A stretch of DNA of 64,000 bases from Litoreibacter ponti (GTDB lineage: Bacteria > Pseudomonadota > Alphaproteobacteria > Rhodobacterales > Rhodobacteraceae), in assembly GCF_003054285.1 (NCBI RefSeq), contig NZ_QBKS01000001.1, positions 1 through 64,000 on the forward strand, written 5' to 3'. Below, in pieces: positions 7,919 to 16,942 of this stretch. The notes under the pieces were generated by a model. The model had not been told where the DNA came from and ran no database searches. It was given only the letters and a program-made list of their open reading frames with translations. Positions within the stretch are counted from its first letter, which is position 1. Every line of letters starts with the position of its first letter. A program made the position numbers and the translations under genes.

Positions 7919-8248
7919 TCACATGGAAAAGGACGTGCCGCAGCCGCAGGACGAGGTGGCGTTGGGGTTCTCGATCGTGAACCGCGCGCCGATCAGCTCT
8001 TCGGTGAAGTCGATCACCGCATTGGACAAAAACGGCAGCGACACGCTGTCGACAACCACAGTCTCGCCATCCTTGGAGAGCACCAGATCATCCTCGGCCG
8101 GCGTGTCGAGCTTGATGTCGTATTGAAAGCCCGAGCATCCGCCGCCATCCACAGCCACCCGAAGGGCCTGACCGTCCGACGACGCGCCAATCTCGGCCAA
8201 TCGCGCGAAGGCGCGGTCGGTGACTTTGGGGGGCAGAGTGAGGTCCAT
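7919..8248 (-). CDS. erpA: A-type iron-sulfur carrier protein ErpA
   Basis: 109-residue A-type carrier that receives iron-sulfur clusters and hands them to apo-enzymes. The three ligand cysteines are present: Cys38 in GGGCSGF and Cys101/Cys103 in the C-terminal SSCGCGTSFSM. Start at ATG 8248 (MDLTLPP), which gives the normal family length; an in-frame ATG at 8296 would add an unconserved leader. Which of ErpA, IscA or SufA it is cannot be fixed from sequence alone; the lack of a suf or isc neighbour fits ErpA. Confidence 0.88.
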   Translation of the reverse strand: MDLTLPPKVTDRAFARLAEIGASSDGQALRVAVDGGGCSGFQYDIKLDTPAEDDLVLSKDGETVVVDSVSLPFLSNAVIDFTEELIGARFTIENPNATSSCGCGTSFSM

Positions 8249-8323
8249 GGCGGCGGTGTCCTGTGGCGTTGGTCTAGCGTAAAGGTAAGGGGGCAATGCC
8301 CCGATCTCAAGCGCCGGGCCGGG

Positions 8324-8731
8324 CTAGACCGGAAAATTCTCGTCATCCATCGGATCGTCGAGGGGCTCGCCCGACAGGAACTGTTCGGCGGATGCGGTCT
8401 CGCCGGTGGGGAAGCCGCGGATCGTGGTGCCGGGCAAGACCATGCCCTCCAGCTCTGCCATATCGCGGATCCATTTGGCGTCCGACAGGACCGCCACCCG
8501 CTTGACGTGACCCAACGCGCCGAAGAGCTGCGGCAGGCGCTTCATCTCTTCCATCACGGCCCCAAGTTCCGGCAGGCCGACATCGTGGTAGACCATCCGC
8601 ATCGCGGCATCCTGCATACCTGCGATCATCGGCAGCAGGGTATCGAGGCCCTGTGACATCTCTTCTGCGGTGATGCGCCCGCCGATCTCGACATGGATGA
8701 GGGCGGCGCCGGCTTTTTCGACGGTGAACAT
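8324..8731 (-). CDS. SpoIIAA-like STAS/SEC14-type protein
   Basis: 135-residue cytosolic protein resembling the SpoIIAA-like (STAS-fold) family. Pointers are the N-terminal strand pair (ALIHVEIGGRITAEEM), the conserved helix after it, and the MRMVYHDVG and VKRVAVLSDAKWIRDMAELEG segments. Family members bind small or lipophilic ligands or act as anti-sigma antagonists; no phosphorylatable serine of the sporulation type is evident. The C-terminal tail is acidic (PLDDPMDDEN). Start at ATG 8731; divergent from dgt. Confidence 0.7.
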   Translation of the reverse strand: MFTVEKAGAALIHVEIGGRITAEEMSQGLDTLLPMIAGMQDAAMRMVYHDVGLPELGAVMEEMKRLPQLFGALGHVKRVAVLSDAKWIRDMAELEGMVLPGTTIRGFPTGETASAEQFLSGEPLDDPMDDENFPV

Positions 8732-8869
8732 GGGGGCAGTCCTTTCAGATAAGGTCACGGACGAGTATACCACAGTCCGCCGCACGAGCGCACGGGGGCT
8801 GATGCGGCCCTCGCCTGCGCCAAAGGGATCGTGTAGGAGGCGCAGGACCGCCCGCAAAGGAGACGCGCC

Positions 8870-10042
8870 ATGCTCGCCGCATATGCCTGCCAGCCCGAAG
8901 ACAGTCGCGGGCGGCTTTACAGCGAAGAAGAGAGTACCTTCCGGTCCTGCTTCCAACGCGACCGGGACCGCATCATCCACGCCAGCGCCTTCCGGCGGCT
9001 CAAGCACAAGACGCAAGTGTTCATCGAGCATGAGGGCGATTATTTCCGCACCCGGCTGACCCATTCGATCGAGGTGGCGCAAGTCGCGCGCACGATTGCG
9101 GGGGTCTTGGGGCTTAATGCGGAGCTGACAGAGGCGGTGGCGCTGGCCCATGATCTGGGCCACACGCCGTTTGGACATACGGGGGAGGAGGCGCTGGACG
9201 CGCTGATGGCACCTTACGGCGGGTTTGACCACAACGCGCAGGCGCTGAAGATCGTCACCTCGCTGGAGCGCCATTATGCCGAATGGGACGGGCTCAACCT
9301 GACCTGGGAGAGCCTCGAGGGGATCGCCAAGCACAATGGCCCTGTGACCGGTGATTTGCCCTACGCGCTGGAGGAATATTCCGCGCGGCATGATCTGGAG
9401 CTGGGTACGTACGCAAGCGCCGAGGCGCAGGTGGCGGCGCTGGCCGATGACATCGCCTATAATAACCACGATCTGCATGACGGGCTGCGCGCGGAGCTGT
9501 TTTCGACCGATGAGCTGGCGGAGCTGCCGCTGGTGGGCCCGTGCTTTGCGCGGGTCGACGCGCTGTATCCGGGGCTGAATTACTATCGCCGCCGCCATGA
9601 GGCCTTGCGGCGGTTCTTCGGCCTGCTGGTCGAGGATGTGATCGCTGTGGCGCGTGCGCGCTTGAATGATCTGGCGCCGGCCTCTGTAGCCGACATTCGC
9701 GGGGCGGGGCGGCCGATGGTGCAGTTCTCGCCCGAGGTCTGGGCGCAGCTGAAAGACATCCGGGCGTTCCTGTTTACCCGCATGTACCGCGCGCCCGCCG
9801 TGGTCGAGATGCGCGTGCAGGTGACCCAAGTGGTTGACGAGTTGTTCCCGCTGTTCATGGAGCGCACGGACCTGCTGCCCAAGCAATGGCGCAAGGATGT
9901 CGAAGACGCCGACGGAGAGACCGCGCTGGCGCGGATCGTGGCGGATTACATCGCGGGCATGACTGACCGCTTCGCTCTGCAAGAGCACGAGCGGCTGATC
10001 GGTGGGGTCGCCGCGGACAGCTATGTGACAGGCCGCAAGTGA
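8870..10042 (+). CDS. dgt: dGTP triphosphohydrolase
   Basis: 390-residue HD-domain enzyme that hydrolyses dGTP (and often other dNTPs) to the nucleoside and tripolyphosphate, controlling nucleotide pools. HD-site residues are seen in RTRLTHSIEV (His65) and ALAHDLGHTPFGH (His94-Asp95), and later DDIAYNNHDLHDG supplies another Asp. The N-terminal ASAFRRLKHKTQVF is typical of the short, alphaproteobacterial dGTPase type. GGAGACGC precedes ATG 8870. argS follows after a gap with a repeat. Confidence 0.93.
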   Translation: MLAAYACQPEDSRGRLYSEEESTFRSCFQRDRDRIIHASAFRRLKHKTQVFIEHEGDYFRTRLTHSIEVAQVARTIAGVLGLNAELTEAVALAHDLGHTPFGHTGEEALDALMAPYGGFDHNAQALKIVTSLERHYAEWDGLNLTWESLEGIAKHNGPVTGDLPYALEEYSARHDLELGTYASAEAQVAALADDIAYNNHDLHDGLRAELFSTDELAELPLVGPCFARVDALYPGLNYYRRRHEALRRFFGLLVEDVIAVARARLNDLAPASVADIRGAGRPMVQFSPEVWAQLKDIRAFLFTRMYRAPAVVEMRVQVTQVVDELFPLFMERTDLLPKQWRKDVEDADGETALARIVADYIAGMTDRFALQEHERLIGGVAADSYVTGRK

Positions 10043-10075
10043 TCCAGATGTGTGCTGCGCACGCGTCATTTTTTA

Positions 10076-10123
10076 TTGGGGGCCAGCCCCCAAACCCCCG
10101 CCGTACTTCCGGAACAAAGAAAG
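10076..10123 (+). repeat. Intergenic repeat: GC hairpin plus CGGAACAAAGAAAG block
   Basis: A perfect hairpin TTGGGGGC/GCCCCCAA (10076-10093, two-base loop) is followed by CCCCCG and a 23-base block at 10101-10123 ending CGGAACAAAGAAAG. The block recurs at 15764-15786 with 21 of 23 bases identical. It sits between dgt and argS; a transcription-end role is possible. Confidence 0.6.
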
Positions 10124-10193
10124 CAGAACGCGGGATCATCGCTGGACGCCCGGGCCCGGCATGGTAAACCCCCGCCACATGCTATGAGGTAGG

Positions 10194-11939
10194 ATGATGA
10201 ACCTGTTTGCTGACATGCGCGCGGTGGTGATTTCCGCGCTGGACCAGATGGTCGCCGACGGCGCGCTGCCGGAGGGCCTGGATTTTGCCAATGTGGCCGT
10301 CGAGCCGCCGCGTGATGCCGCCCATGGGGATATGGCAACGAATGCGGCGATGGTGCTGGCCAAGCCTGCGAAGCTGAAGCCGCGCGACATTGCCGACGCC
10401 TTGGCTAGCAAGCTGATGGATGATGCGCGGGTGGCCCTGGCGGACGTGGCCGGGCCGGGGTTTTTGAACCTGCGTCTGGAGACAGGCGTTTGGGCGGGCG
10501 TCGTGCAAGCCGCGCTGGAGCAGGGATCCGGCTTCGGGCGCTCGGACATGGGCGCGGGCCGGAAGGTGAATGTCGAATATGTCTCGGCCAATCCCACCGG
10601 ACCCTTGCATGTGGGCCACACCCGCGGGGCGGTGTTTGGCGATGCGTTGGCCTCGCTTCTCGATTACGCGGGCTACGATGTCACGCGAGAGTATTACATC
10701 AACGATGGCGGCGCGCAGGTCGATGTGCTCGCACGCTCTGTCTACCTGCGCTACCTCGAAGCCCATGGCCAGGAGGTGGCTTTTGAGGACGGCACCTATC
10801 CGGGCGACTATCTGGTCGCGGTGGGTGAGGCGCTGAAAGACAAGGTCGGTGACGCCTATGTCGACACGGGTGAGCAGGTCTGGCTGGAAGAGGTGCGCGA
10901 TTTCTCCACCGACGCGATGATGGATTTGATCCGTGCGGACCTTGCCGCGCTGGGTGTCGAGATGGATGTGTTCTACTCGGAAAAGTCGCTCTATGGCACG
11001 GGGCAGATCGAGGCGGCAATTGCCGATCTCAAGGGCAAGGACCTGATCTACCGCGGCACGCTGGAGCCGCCGAAGGGCAAGGTGCCCGAGGATTGGGAGC
11101 CGCGTGAACAGATGCTGTTCCGCTCTACCGCCCATGGCGATGATGTCGACCGCCCGATCCAGAAATCGGATGGGGCATGGACCTATTTCGCGCCCGACAT
11201 CGCATACCATTATGACAAGATTTCCAGAGGGTTCGACGAGCTTATTGATGTGTTTGGCGCCGATCATGGCGGCTATGTGAAGCGCATGAAGGCGGCGGTC
11301 TCGGCGCTGTCGGACGGCCGTGTGCCGGTCGATATCAAGCTCACCCAGCTGGTGCGGCTGTTCAAGGATTGCGCGCCGTTCAAGATGTCGAAGCGCGCGG
11401 GCACCTTCGTGACCTTGCGCGATGTGGTGGACCTGGTGGGCTCCGACGTGACCCGTTTCGTGATGCTGACCCGCAAGCAGGATGCGCCGTTGGATTTCGA
11501 CTTCACAAAGGTGCTGGAGCAATCGAAGGACAACCCGGTCTTCTACGTGCAGTACGCCCATGCGCGGGTGTGCTCCGTGCTGCGCAAGGCCCAGGCTGAG
11601 GGCTGGGATATGTCGGACGCGGCCCTGGCGCAGGTCGATGTCAGCGGCAACACCCATGAGGCGGAATTGAAGCTGGCGGCGAAGCTCGCCGAATGGCCGC
11701 GACTGGTCGAAATCGCCGCGCGGACGAACGAGCCGCACCGCATTGCCTTCTACCTTTATGAGCTGGCGGGCGAGCTGCATGCGCTGTGGAACCGCGGCAA
11801 CGAGCTGCCGGAGCTGCGCTTCATGCAGGACACGGCGGAGGCGAGCGCGCCGAAAATTGCCCTCGCACGTGCCACGGCGATTGTTATTTCCGCAGGTCTT
11901 GGTATTCTGGGTGTGGCTCCTGCCGAAGAGATGCGCTGA
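10194..11939 (+). CDS. argS: Arginyl-tRNA synthetase
   Basis: 581-residue class I aminoacyl-tRNA synthetase that charges tRNA-Arg. The N-terminal additional domain is followed by the HIGH-type motif HVGH at residues 139-142 (in SANPTGPLHVGHTRGA), the tRNA-binding DALR-type anticodon domain is at the C-terminus, and a KMSKRAG motif that would correspond to KMSKS lies near residue 400. GAGGTAGG directly precedes the double ATG at 10194/10197, either of which could start. The SPOR protein and nagZ follow in the same direction. Confidence 0.96.
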   Translation: MMNLFADMRAVVISALDQMVADGALPEGLDFANVAVEPPRDAAHGDMATNAAMVLAKPAKLKPRDIADALASKLMDDARVALADVAGPGFLNLRLETGVWAGVVQAALEQGSGFGRSDMGAGRKVNVEYVSANPTGPLHVGHTRGAVFGDALASLLDYAGYDVTREYYINDGGAQVDVLARSVYLRYLEAHGQEVAFEDGTYPGDYLVAVGEALKDKVGDAYVDTGEQVWLEEVRDFSTDAMMDLIRADLAALGVEMDVFYSEKSLYGTGQIEAAIADLKGKDLIYRGTLEPPKGKVPEDWEPREQMLFRSTAHGDDVDRPIQKSDGAWTYFAPDIAYHYDKISRGFDELIDVFGADHGGYVKRMKAAVSALSDGRVPVDIKLTQLVRLFKDCAPFKMSKRAGTFVTLRDVVDLVGSDVTRFVMLTRKQDAPLDFDFTKVLEQSKDNPVFYVQYAHARVCSVLRKAQAEGWDMSDAALAQVDVSGNTHEAELKLAAKLAEWPRLVEIAARTNEPHRIAFYLYELAGELHALWNRGNELPELRFMQDTAEASAPKIALARATAIVISAGLGILGVAPAEEMR

Positions 11940-12026
11940 CGTCCAATGATCCGCGCCCGGTCGAGGAGCCACGAGCAGGCTTAAAGACAGACCACCCGAA
12001 GCCAATTCGGGGGCGGAGAGGCGAGA

Positions 12027-12992
12027 ATGGCAGATCTGGAATTCGGCGCATATGACGCGCCCCGCGCGCCCGAGCATCAAGGGATGCAGGGCCACGTGTC
12101 GCGTATGATGAGCTTTGTAGGCGCAGGCAGCTCCGTGGTGCTTGTGCTGGGACTGGCCGTCTGGGGCTACCAGCTGACAGTGCGCGATGTGAGCGGCGTG
12201 CCGGTGATCCGGGCGCTGGAAGGCCCCGCGCGCGTTCAGCCCGCGGACCCGGGCGGGCAATTGGCGCAGCATACCGGGCTGGCCGTGAATTCCGTGCAAT
12301 CGGCAGGCACGGCCGCCGGGCCAAGCCCCCAGGTGATCCTTGCCCCGGAGCCGATCGACCTGACCCAGGAGGATGCAATTGCCCCGGGTGACGTCGAAGT
12401 CGAGGTGGACGCCACCGGCGTCGTGGAAGAAGCGGTGGGCACGATGGTGTCCCTGACCGACGATATCGAACCCGAAGACCCGGTCGCCGAGGCGCTGGCC
12501 CTGGCCGAGCAACTGGCCGCGGGCCAAGCGCCGCTGGATGCCTTGGACGAAGAGCCGCGCCCCGATCTGGCGCGCCCGATCCTTGACCCGTCCGTGCCGG
12601 GCGTGCGCCGCTCGCCGGTGCCGCAGCGAAAACCGGAGGTCGATCTGGCGTCGCTGCAGGCCGAGGCCGCCGTCGCGGCTGCGACCGCCGCGTTGGGCGG
12701 GGGCGGGACGCCAGAAGAGCTGGACGCGTCAAGCATCGCATCGGGCACCCGGTTGGTGCAGCTGGGCGCGTTTGACGACCAGGAAACCGCGCGTGCGGAG
12801 TGGGACAAGATCGCAGCTCGGTTCGAAGATTACATCGAAGGCAAGCAGCGCGTGATCCAGGAAGCGACGTCGGGTGGGCGCACATTCTACCGTCTGCGCG
12901 CGGTCGGATTTGAGGATCTAAGCGCCTCCCGCCGGTTCTGCGCCGTCTTGGTCGCGGCCAACGCCGCCTGTATCCCGGTGTTGGCCCGTTAG
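12027..12992 (+). CDS. SPOR domain-containing membrane protein
   Basis: 321-residue bitopic protein. A short cytosolic N-terminus is followed by one membrane helix at about residues 31-50. A long acidic, Pro/Ala-rich periplasmic linker then leads to a C-terminal SPOR domain (about 240-321, GTRLVQLGAFDDQETARAEW onward) that binds denuded glycan strands at the division site. GGAGAGGCGAGA precedes ATG 12027. The neighbours argS, nagZ, scpA and scpB form a common alphaproteobacterial cluster, so a cell-wall and division role is likely. Confidence 0.87.
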   Translation: MADLEFGAYDAPRAPEHQGMQGHVSRMMSFVGAGSSVVLVLGLAVWGYQLTVRDVSGVPVIRALEGPARVQPADPGGQLAQHTGLAVNSVQSAGTAAGPSPQVILAPEPIDLTQEDAIAPGDVEVEVDATGVVEEAVGTMVSLTDDIEPEDPVAEALALAEQLAAGQAPLDALDEEPRPDLARPILDPSVPGVRRSPVPQRKPEVDLASLQAEAAVAAATAALGGGGTPEELDASSIASGTRLVQLGAFDDQETARAEWDKIAARFEDYIEGKQRVIQEATSGGRTFYRLRAVGFEDLSASRRFCAVLVAANAACIPVLAR

Positions 12993-13053
12993 GGCCGCTT
13001 TTGTTCGCTTTGTGCAAGGGCCGCTTCGTCGAAAGATTTAAGGAGGCCCTCTA

Positions 13054-14049
13054 ATGGCATCTGGCGCCTATATTTTCGGATGTGAGGGGTTGAGCCTCTC
13101 GGCGCCGGAACGTTCGTTTTTTGCAAGCGCACAGCCTTGGGGATTCATTCTTTTTGCCCGAAATATCGTGGATCGGGCGCAATTATCGGCGTTGACGGCG
13201 GAGCTTCGGGCCGCGGTCGGGTGGAACGCTCCGATCCTGATCGATCAGGAAGGCGGGCGGGTCCAGCGGATGCGCGCGCCGGAATGGCGAGAGTATTTGC
13301 CTGCGTTGGATCAGGTCGAGGCCACGGGCGCGCACGCCGCCCGCGCGATGTATCTGCGGAACCGGCTGATCGCGGCGGAGCTGTTCGAGGTGGGGATTGA
13401 TGCCAACTGCGCGCCGCTTGCGGATGTGATCTGGCCCGAAAGCCACCCGGTGCTGCGCAATCGCTGCTACGGGTCCGATGTCGAGACGGTGGTGAAGATG
13501 TGTCTGGCCTGCGAGCAGGGGTTCTTAGAGGGTGGCGTGCTGCCGGTGCTCAAGCATATACCGGGTTACGGGCGCGCGGTCGTGGATGGTCACAAGGACC
13601 TGCCGACCGTGGATGTGCCGCGGGCGGAGCTGGAGGCGCTGGATTTTGCGCCGTTCAAGCGGCTGACCCATATGGCGATGGGCATGACGGCGCATATTGT
13701 CTTTCCGTGCATTGATGATTTGCCCGCGACGACCTCGCCCAAGGCGATGAAGATGATCCGCGAGGAGATCGGGTTCCACAACCTGATCATGACCGATGAC
13801 ATCTCGATGGAGGCGCTGTCGGGCACGATTGCGGAGCGCGCGCGCGCGCCACTCGATGCGGGCTGCGATGTGGTTTTGCACTGCAATGGCGATCTTGAGG
13901 AAATGCGTACGGTCGCGGACGTCTCCGGGCCAATGAGCGAGGTTGCGCAAATCCGCGCCGGTCGGGCGTTGGACCAGCGCAAAACCCCAATGGATATTGA
14001 CATTTTGGCCGCTGAGGACGAGCTTCGGACGCTCATTGCGGGGGCTTAA
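13054..14049 (+). CDS. nagZ: Beta-N-acetylhexosaminidase
   Basis: 331-residue glycoside hydrolase family 3 enzyme that removes GlcNAc from anhydro-muropeptides during cytosolic cell-wall recycling. Substrate-site residues include LIDQEGGRVQR; the mobile loop carries KHIPGYGRAVVDGH with Asp178 and His180, and the nucleophile is in MTDDISMEAL (about 248). The loop reads GYG where most enzymes have GHG. AAGGAGG lies seven bases before ATG 13054. Its TAA abuts the scpA ATG. Confidence 0.92.
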   Translation: MASGAYIFGCEGLSLSAPERSFFASAQPWGFILFARNIVDRAQLSALTAELRAAVGWNAPILIDQEGGRVQRMRAPEWREYLPALDQVEATGAHAARAMYLRNRLIAAELFEVGIDANCAPLADVIWPESHPVLRNRCYGSDVETVVKMCLACEQGFLEGGVLPVLKHIPGYGRAVVDGHKDLPTVDVPRAELEALDFAPFKRLTHMAMGMTAHIVFPCIDDLPATTSPKAMKMIREEIGFHNLIMTDDISMEALSGTIAERARAPLDAGCDVVLHCNGDLEEMRTVADVSGPMSEVAQIRAGRALDQRKTPMDIDILAAEDELRTLIAGA

Positions 14050-14844
14050 ATGGTCGATCAGGATCAGACAGCGGACGAGTGGGAGGCGGGCACGGTCGAG
14101 GCCCGGCTGGCCGCCGAGGCGTTGATCGTGGATGTGGACGGGTTTGAGGGCCCGCTGGACCTATTGCTGACGCTCTCGCGGACGCAAAAAGTTGACCTGC
14201 GCAAGGTCTCGATCCTACAGCTGGCCGAGCAGTATCTTGTATTTATTGAGCAAGCTAAGGCACTAAGGCTGGAGCTTGCCGCGGATTATCTGGTGATGGC
14301 GGCTTGGCTCGCCTTCCTGAAATCACGCCTGCTGCTGCCGCCGGACCCGACCGAAGACGGACCATCGGGCGAGGAACTAGCGGCTCATCTGGCGTTCCAG
14401 CTGGAACGGCTGAGCGCGATGCGGGAAGCCTCGGCCAAACTGATGGCGCGAGATCAGCTGGGGCGAGATTTCTTTGTGCGCGGCGTGCCGGAAAGCGTCG
14501 AGCGGGTGCGGCGGGTCACCTACACGGCGACGCTTCTGGACCTGATGCAGGCCTATGCGCGTATCAAGACGAAGGACGAATTCCGCCCCTTCGTGATGGA
14601 CCGCGAAAAGGTCTTCACGATGGAGCAAGCTCTGGAGCGGATGCGCGGCTTGATCGGCTTTGCGGGCGATTGGTCGGACCTCACGACCTGGCTGCCCGAG
14701 GGATGGGAGACCGACCCGGTCAAGCGCCGCTCGGCCACGGCGGCGACCTTTGCGGCGTCGCTGGAGCTGGCCAAGCAAGGCCAGATCGAGCTGCGTCAGG
14801 GCGAAGTATTCGCCCCGATCCAGATACGAAAGAAGGACAATTAA
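14050..14844 (+). CDS. scpA: Segregation and condensation protein A
   Basis: 264-residue kleisin that bridges the SMC heads in the chromosome-condensing Smc-ScpAB complex. The conserved N-terminal FEGPLDLLLTLSRTQKVDL and the following helical ADYLVMAAWLAFLKSRLLLP are clear ScpA features; the C-terminus forms the winged helix that touches the other SMC head. Its ATG directly follows the nagZ stop and its own TAA directly precedes the scpB GTG, so the three are translationally coupled. Confidence 0.95.
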   Translation: MVDQDQTADEWEAGTVEARLAAEALIVDVDGFEGPLDLLLTLSRTQKVDLRKVSILQLAEQYLVFIEQAKALRLELAADYLVMAAWLAFLKSRLLLPPDPTEDGPSGEELAAHLAFQLERLSAMREASAKLMARDQLGRDFFVRGVPESVERVRRVTYTATLLDLMQAYARIKTKDEFRPFVMDREKVFTMEQALERMRGLIGFAGDWSDLTTWLPEGWETDPVKRRSATAATFAASLELAKQGQIELRQGEVFAPIQIRKKDN

Positions 14845-15489
14845 GTGCCTGAAGAGCAAGAAGAAACGCTATTTGAGGCCCCGCCCATGGGCGAGCAGGA
14901 ACGGATGGTCGAGGCGGTGCTGTTTGCCTCCGTCGAGCCCGTATCGGTCAAGGAGTTGGAGGCGCGGATGCCCCATGGCTCTGACCCCGCGGAGGCGCTG
15001 GTGCATCTGAAGAAGCGCTACGAGGGGCGCGGCGTGCATCTGGTGCGCGTGGGTGACGCATGGGCGATGCGCACGGCGGGCGATCTTGGCTTCTTGATGC
15101 AGAAAGAGACCGTCGAGACACGCAAACTGTCGCGCGCGGCGATCGAAACGCTGGCCATCGTGGCCTACCACCAGCCGGTGACGCGCGCGGAGATCGAAGA
15201 AATTCGCGGTGTGTCTGTGTCGCGTGGTACGATTGATCAGTTGATCGAGATGGAATGGATCCGCTTCGGCCGCCGCCGGATGACGCCGGGCAGGCCGGTG
15301 ACCTTCGTGGTCACGCAAGGATTTCTTGACCATTTCGGGCTAGAGAACGCGCGCGATCTGCCGGGGCTGAAAGAGCTGCGGGCCGCAGGTCTGCTGGACA
15401 ACCGCCCGCCGCCGGGTGCGGATGCCTTGCACGACGACGACGATGAAGACGAAAGCCCAGAGGGCCAGAACGAATTGTTTGAAGACTGA
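14845..15489 (+). CDS. scpB: Segregation and condensation protein B
   Basis: 214-residue partner of ScpA, built of two winged-helix domains. Recognisable parts are MVEAVLFASVEPVSVKEL at the N-terminus and LAIVAYHQPVTRAEIEEIRGVSVS in the second domain. The C-terminal tail is acidic (DDDDEDESPEGQNE). It starts with GTG immediately after the scpA TAA. A conserved 66-residue protein follows 29 bases downstream. Confidence 0.94.
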   Translation: MPEEQEETLFEAPPMGEQERMVEAVLFASVEPVSVKELEARMPHGSDPAEALVHLKKRYEGRGVHLVRVGDAWAMRTAGDLGFLMQKETVETRKLSRAAIETLAIVAYHQPVTRAEIEEIRGVSVSRGTIDQLIEMEWIRFGRRRMTPGRPVTFVVTQGFLDHFGLENARDLPGLKELRAAGLLDNRPPPGADALHDDDDEDESPEGQNELFED

Positions 15490-15518
15490 GCTACATAGAA
15501 GAGCAAAGGAGCAGGCAG

Positions 15519-15719
15519 ATGAACCAAATTATCAACATGTTCATGCGGATTGTGATGCGCAAGCTGATCAAGGCAGGGATCAACAAGGGCGTCGACATGG
15601 CCGCCAAACGCGGTGCTGCGGGCGACGAGCTGACGCCCGAGCAGCGTCAGATGGCGGGCAAGAACAAGAAACGCGCCAAGCAATCGGTGCGTATGGCCCG
15701 CCGGATCGGGCGGTTTTGA
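15519..15719 (+). CDS. Small conserved basic protein, 66 residues
   Basis: A short, strongly basic product starting MNQIINMFMRIVMRKLIKAGI, where the first 20 residues form an amphipathic helix. The rest is hydrophilic with clusters of Lys and Arg (KNKKRAKQSVRMARRIGRF). AAAGGAGCAGGC precedes ATG 15519. It is probably co-transcribed with scpAB. I recall similar short frames behind scpB in other Rhodobacterales, but no function. Confidence 0.65.
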   Translation: MNQIINMFMRIVMRKLIKAGINKGVDMAAKRGAAGDELTPEQRQMAGKNKKRAKQSVRMARRIGRF

Positions 15720-15763
15720 GCCGCACGGTGTTTCGGGATATTTGCGGATCGACCCTCCGGGGG

Positions 15764-15786
15764 CCGTATTTTCGGAACAAAGAAAG
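15764..15786 (+). repeat. Second copy of the CGGAACAAAGAAAG block
   Basis: This 23-base block matches 10101-10123 at 21 positions and is likewise preceded by a CCTCCGGGGG run. It lies between two converging genes. Confidence 0.6.
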
Positions 15787-15792
15787 AGCGGG

Positions 15793-16887
15793 TCACGGGG
15801 CCTTGAAGTGTTTGGAGAGTTTCAGGCCCTGGCCCTGGTAGTTCGACTTGATGTCGATGCCGTAGAGCTGGGTCGGCACCTCTGACATGTGCTCGTAGAC
15901 GAGGCGGCCGACGGTTTGGCCGTGTTCCAGCACAAACGGGGCTTCGTGGCAGCGCACCTCCAGTACCCCGCGCGAGCCGGTGCCACCCGCCCCGGAATAG
16001 CCGAAACCGGGGTCGAAGAAGCCCGCGTAATGCACCCTGAATTCGCCGACCATCGCGAGATAGGGGGCCATCTCTGCCGCGCATTGCGGCGGGATGACAA
16101 TGCTTTGCTGGCTGACGAGGATATAGAAGGCGCCCGGGTCGAGGATCAGGCGGGCGTCGGTTGTGCGCAGCTCTTCCCAGTACTCGGACGGGTCGTAGTG
16201 GCCGATCTTGTCGAGGTCGATGACGCCGGTGTGGGGCTTGGCGCGGTAGCCGACCAGATCGCCCTCGGCCGGAGACAGATCGACAGAGAAACCCAGCCCG
16301 TCGGAGATCACCGCCTCGCCGGAAACGATAGGAGAGGCGGCATGGAGAGCGCGCAGCTCGGCGTCGTCCATCACGGTTTTGCCGGCGCGGAAGATGATTT
16401 GGTTAAGCATTTGCCCGGTGCGCGCCACGACGGAAAAGGACCGCGGGCAAATCTCGGCGTAGAGCGGGCCGACATAGCCTGCGGGCACGCGGTCGAACTC
16501 GACCCCGTGATCGGTGATCACCCGGGTCAGCAGATCGAGCCTGCCGATCGAGCTTTTGGCTGACGCTGCCGCCGACATGTCTTCGGGCAGGGCGAGATGT
16601 TCGAGCAGGGGCACGACATAGACGCAGCCCTTCTCTAGCACCGCGCCCTGGGTCAGATCGACCCGGTGCATGGTGAAGTCGTTGAGGCGCCGCTCGACCG
16701 GGTGATCGCGGCCCGCCAGGAAGGACGCGCGGACACGGTAGGCGTGGGTGCCGAGGCGCAAGTCGAGGGAGGCGGGTTGGATCTGGCCGTCCGCGATAGG
16801 CTCTTCCGCGGTGATCGCGCCCTCGTCGAGCATGATCCGCATCTGGTGGTCGGCCAGCACCCCGCGATTGAATTGCATTGCGATCAT
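15793..16887 (-). CDS. dcd: 2'-deoxycytidine 5'-triphosphate deaminase, double-length type
   Basis: 364 residues, about twice the usual dCTP deaminase, the length of the PF06559 group found in alphaproteobacteria. The enzyme makes dUTP from dCTP for thymidylate synthesis. Each half shows the dUTPase-like jelly-roll elements: IQPASLDLRLG and ASAKSSIGRLDLLTRVI in the N-terminal half, and GFFDPGFGY in the C-terminal half. The start may be ATG 16887 (MIAMQF) or ATG 16878 (MQFNRG). The gene ends beside an intergenic repeat and lies downstream of tRNA-Pro. Confidence 0.88.
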   Translation of the reverse strand: MIAMQFNRGVLADHQMRIMLDEGAITAEEPIADGQIQPASLDLRLGTHAYRVRASFLAGRDHPVERRLNDFTMHRVDLTQGAVLEKGCVYVVPLLEHLALPEDMSAAASAKSSIGRLDLLTRVITDHGVEFDRVPAGYVGPLYAEICPRSFSVVARTGQMLNQIIFRAGKTVMDDAELRALHAASPIVSGEAVISDGLGFSVDLSPAEGDLVGYRAKPHTGVIDLDKIGHYDPSEYWEELRTTDARLILDPGAFYILVSQQSIVIPPQCAAEMAPYLAMVGEFRVHYAGFFDPGFGYSGAGGTGSRGVLEVRCHEAPFVLEHGQTVGRLVYEHMSEVPTQLYGIDIKSNYQGQGLKLSKHFKAP

Positions 16888-16905
16888 CCCCCCTCAAGAA
16901 CCACG

Positions 16906-16936
16906 AAACGCCCGGCGCGGCGGCGCACGGGCGTTT
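16906..16936 (-). terminator. Terminator of tRNA-Pro
   Basis: Perfect 9-bp stem AAACGCCCG/CGGGCGTTT (16906-16914 with 16928-16936), seven bases past the CCA end of the leftward tRNA gene. The stem itself provides the T-rich end. Confidence 0.75.
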
Positions 16937-16942
16937 GATGAT

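Noticed and set aside
8732..10069. Leftward extension of the SpoIIAA-like gene to 581 codons
   Set aside because: The extension is antisense to dgt; the real protein begins at ATG 8731.
10182..12527. Long leftward frame of 781 codons
   Set aside because: It is antisense to argS and the SPOR gene; the composition is His/Arg/Gln-rich without domains.
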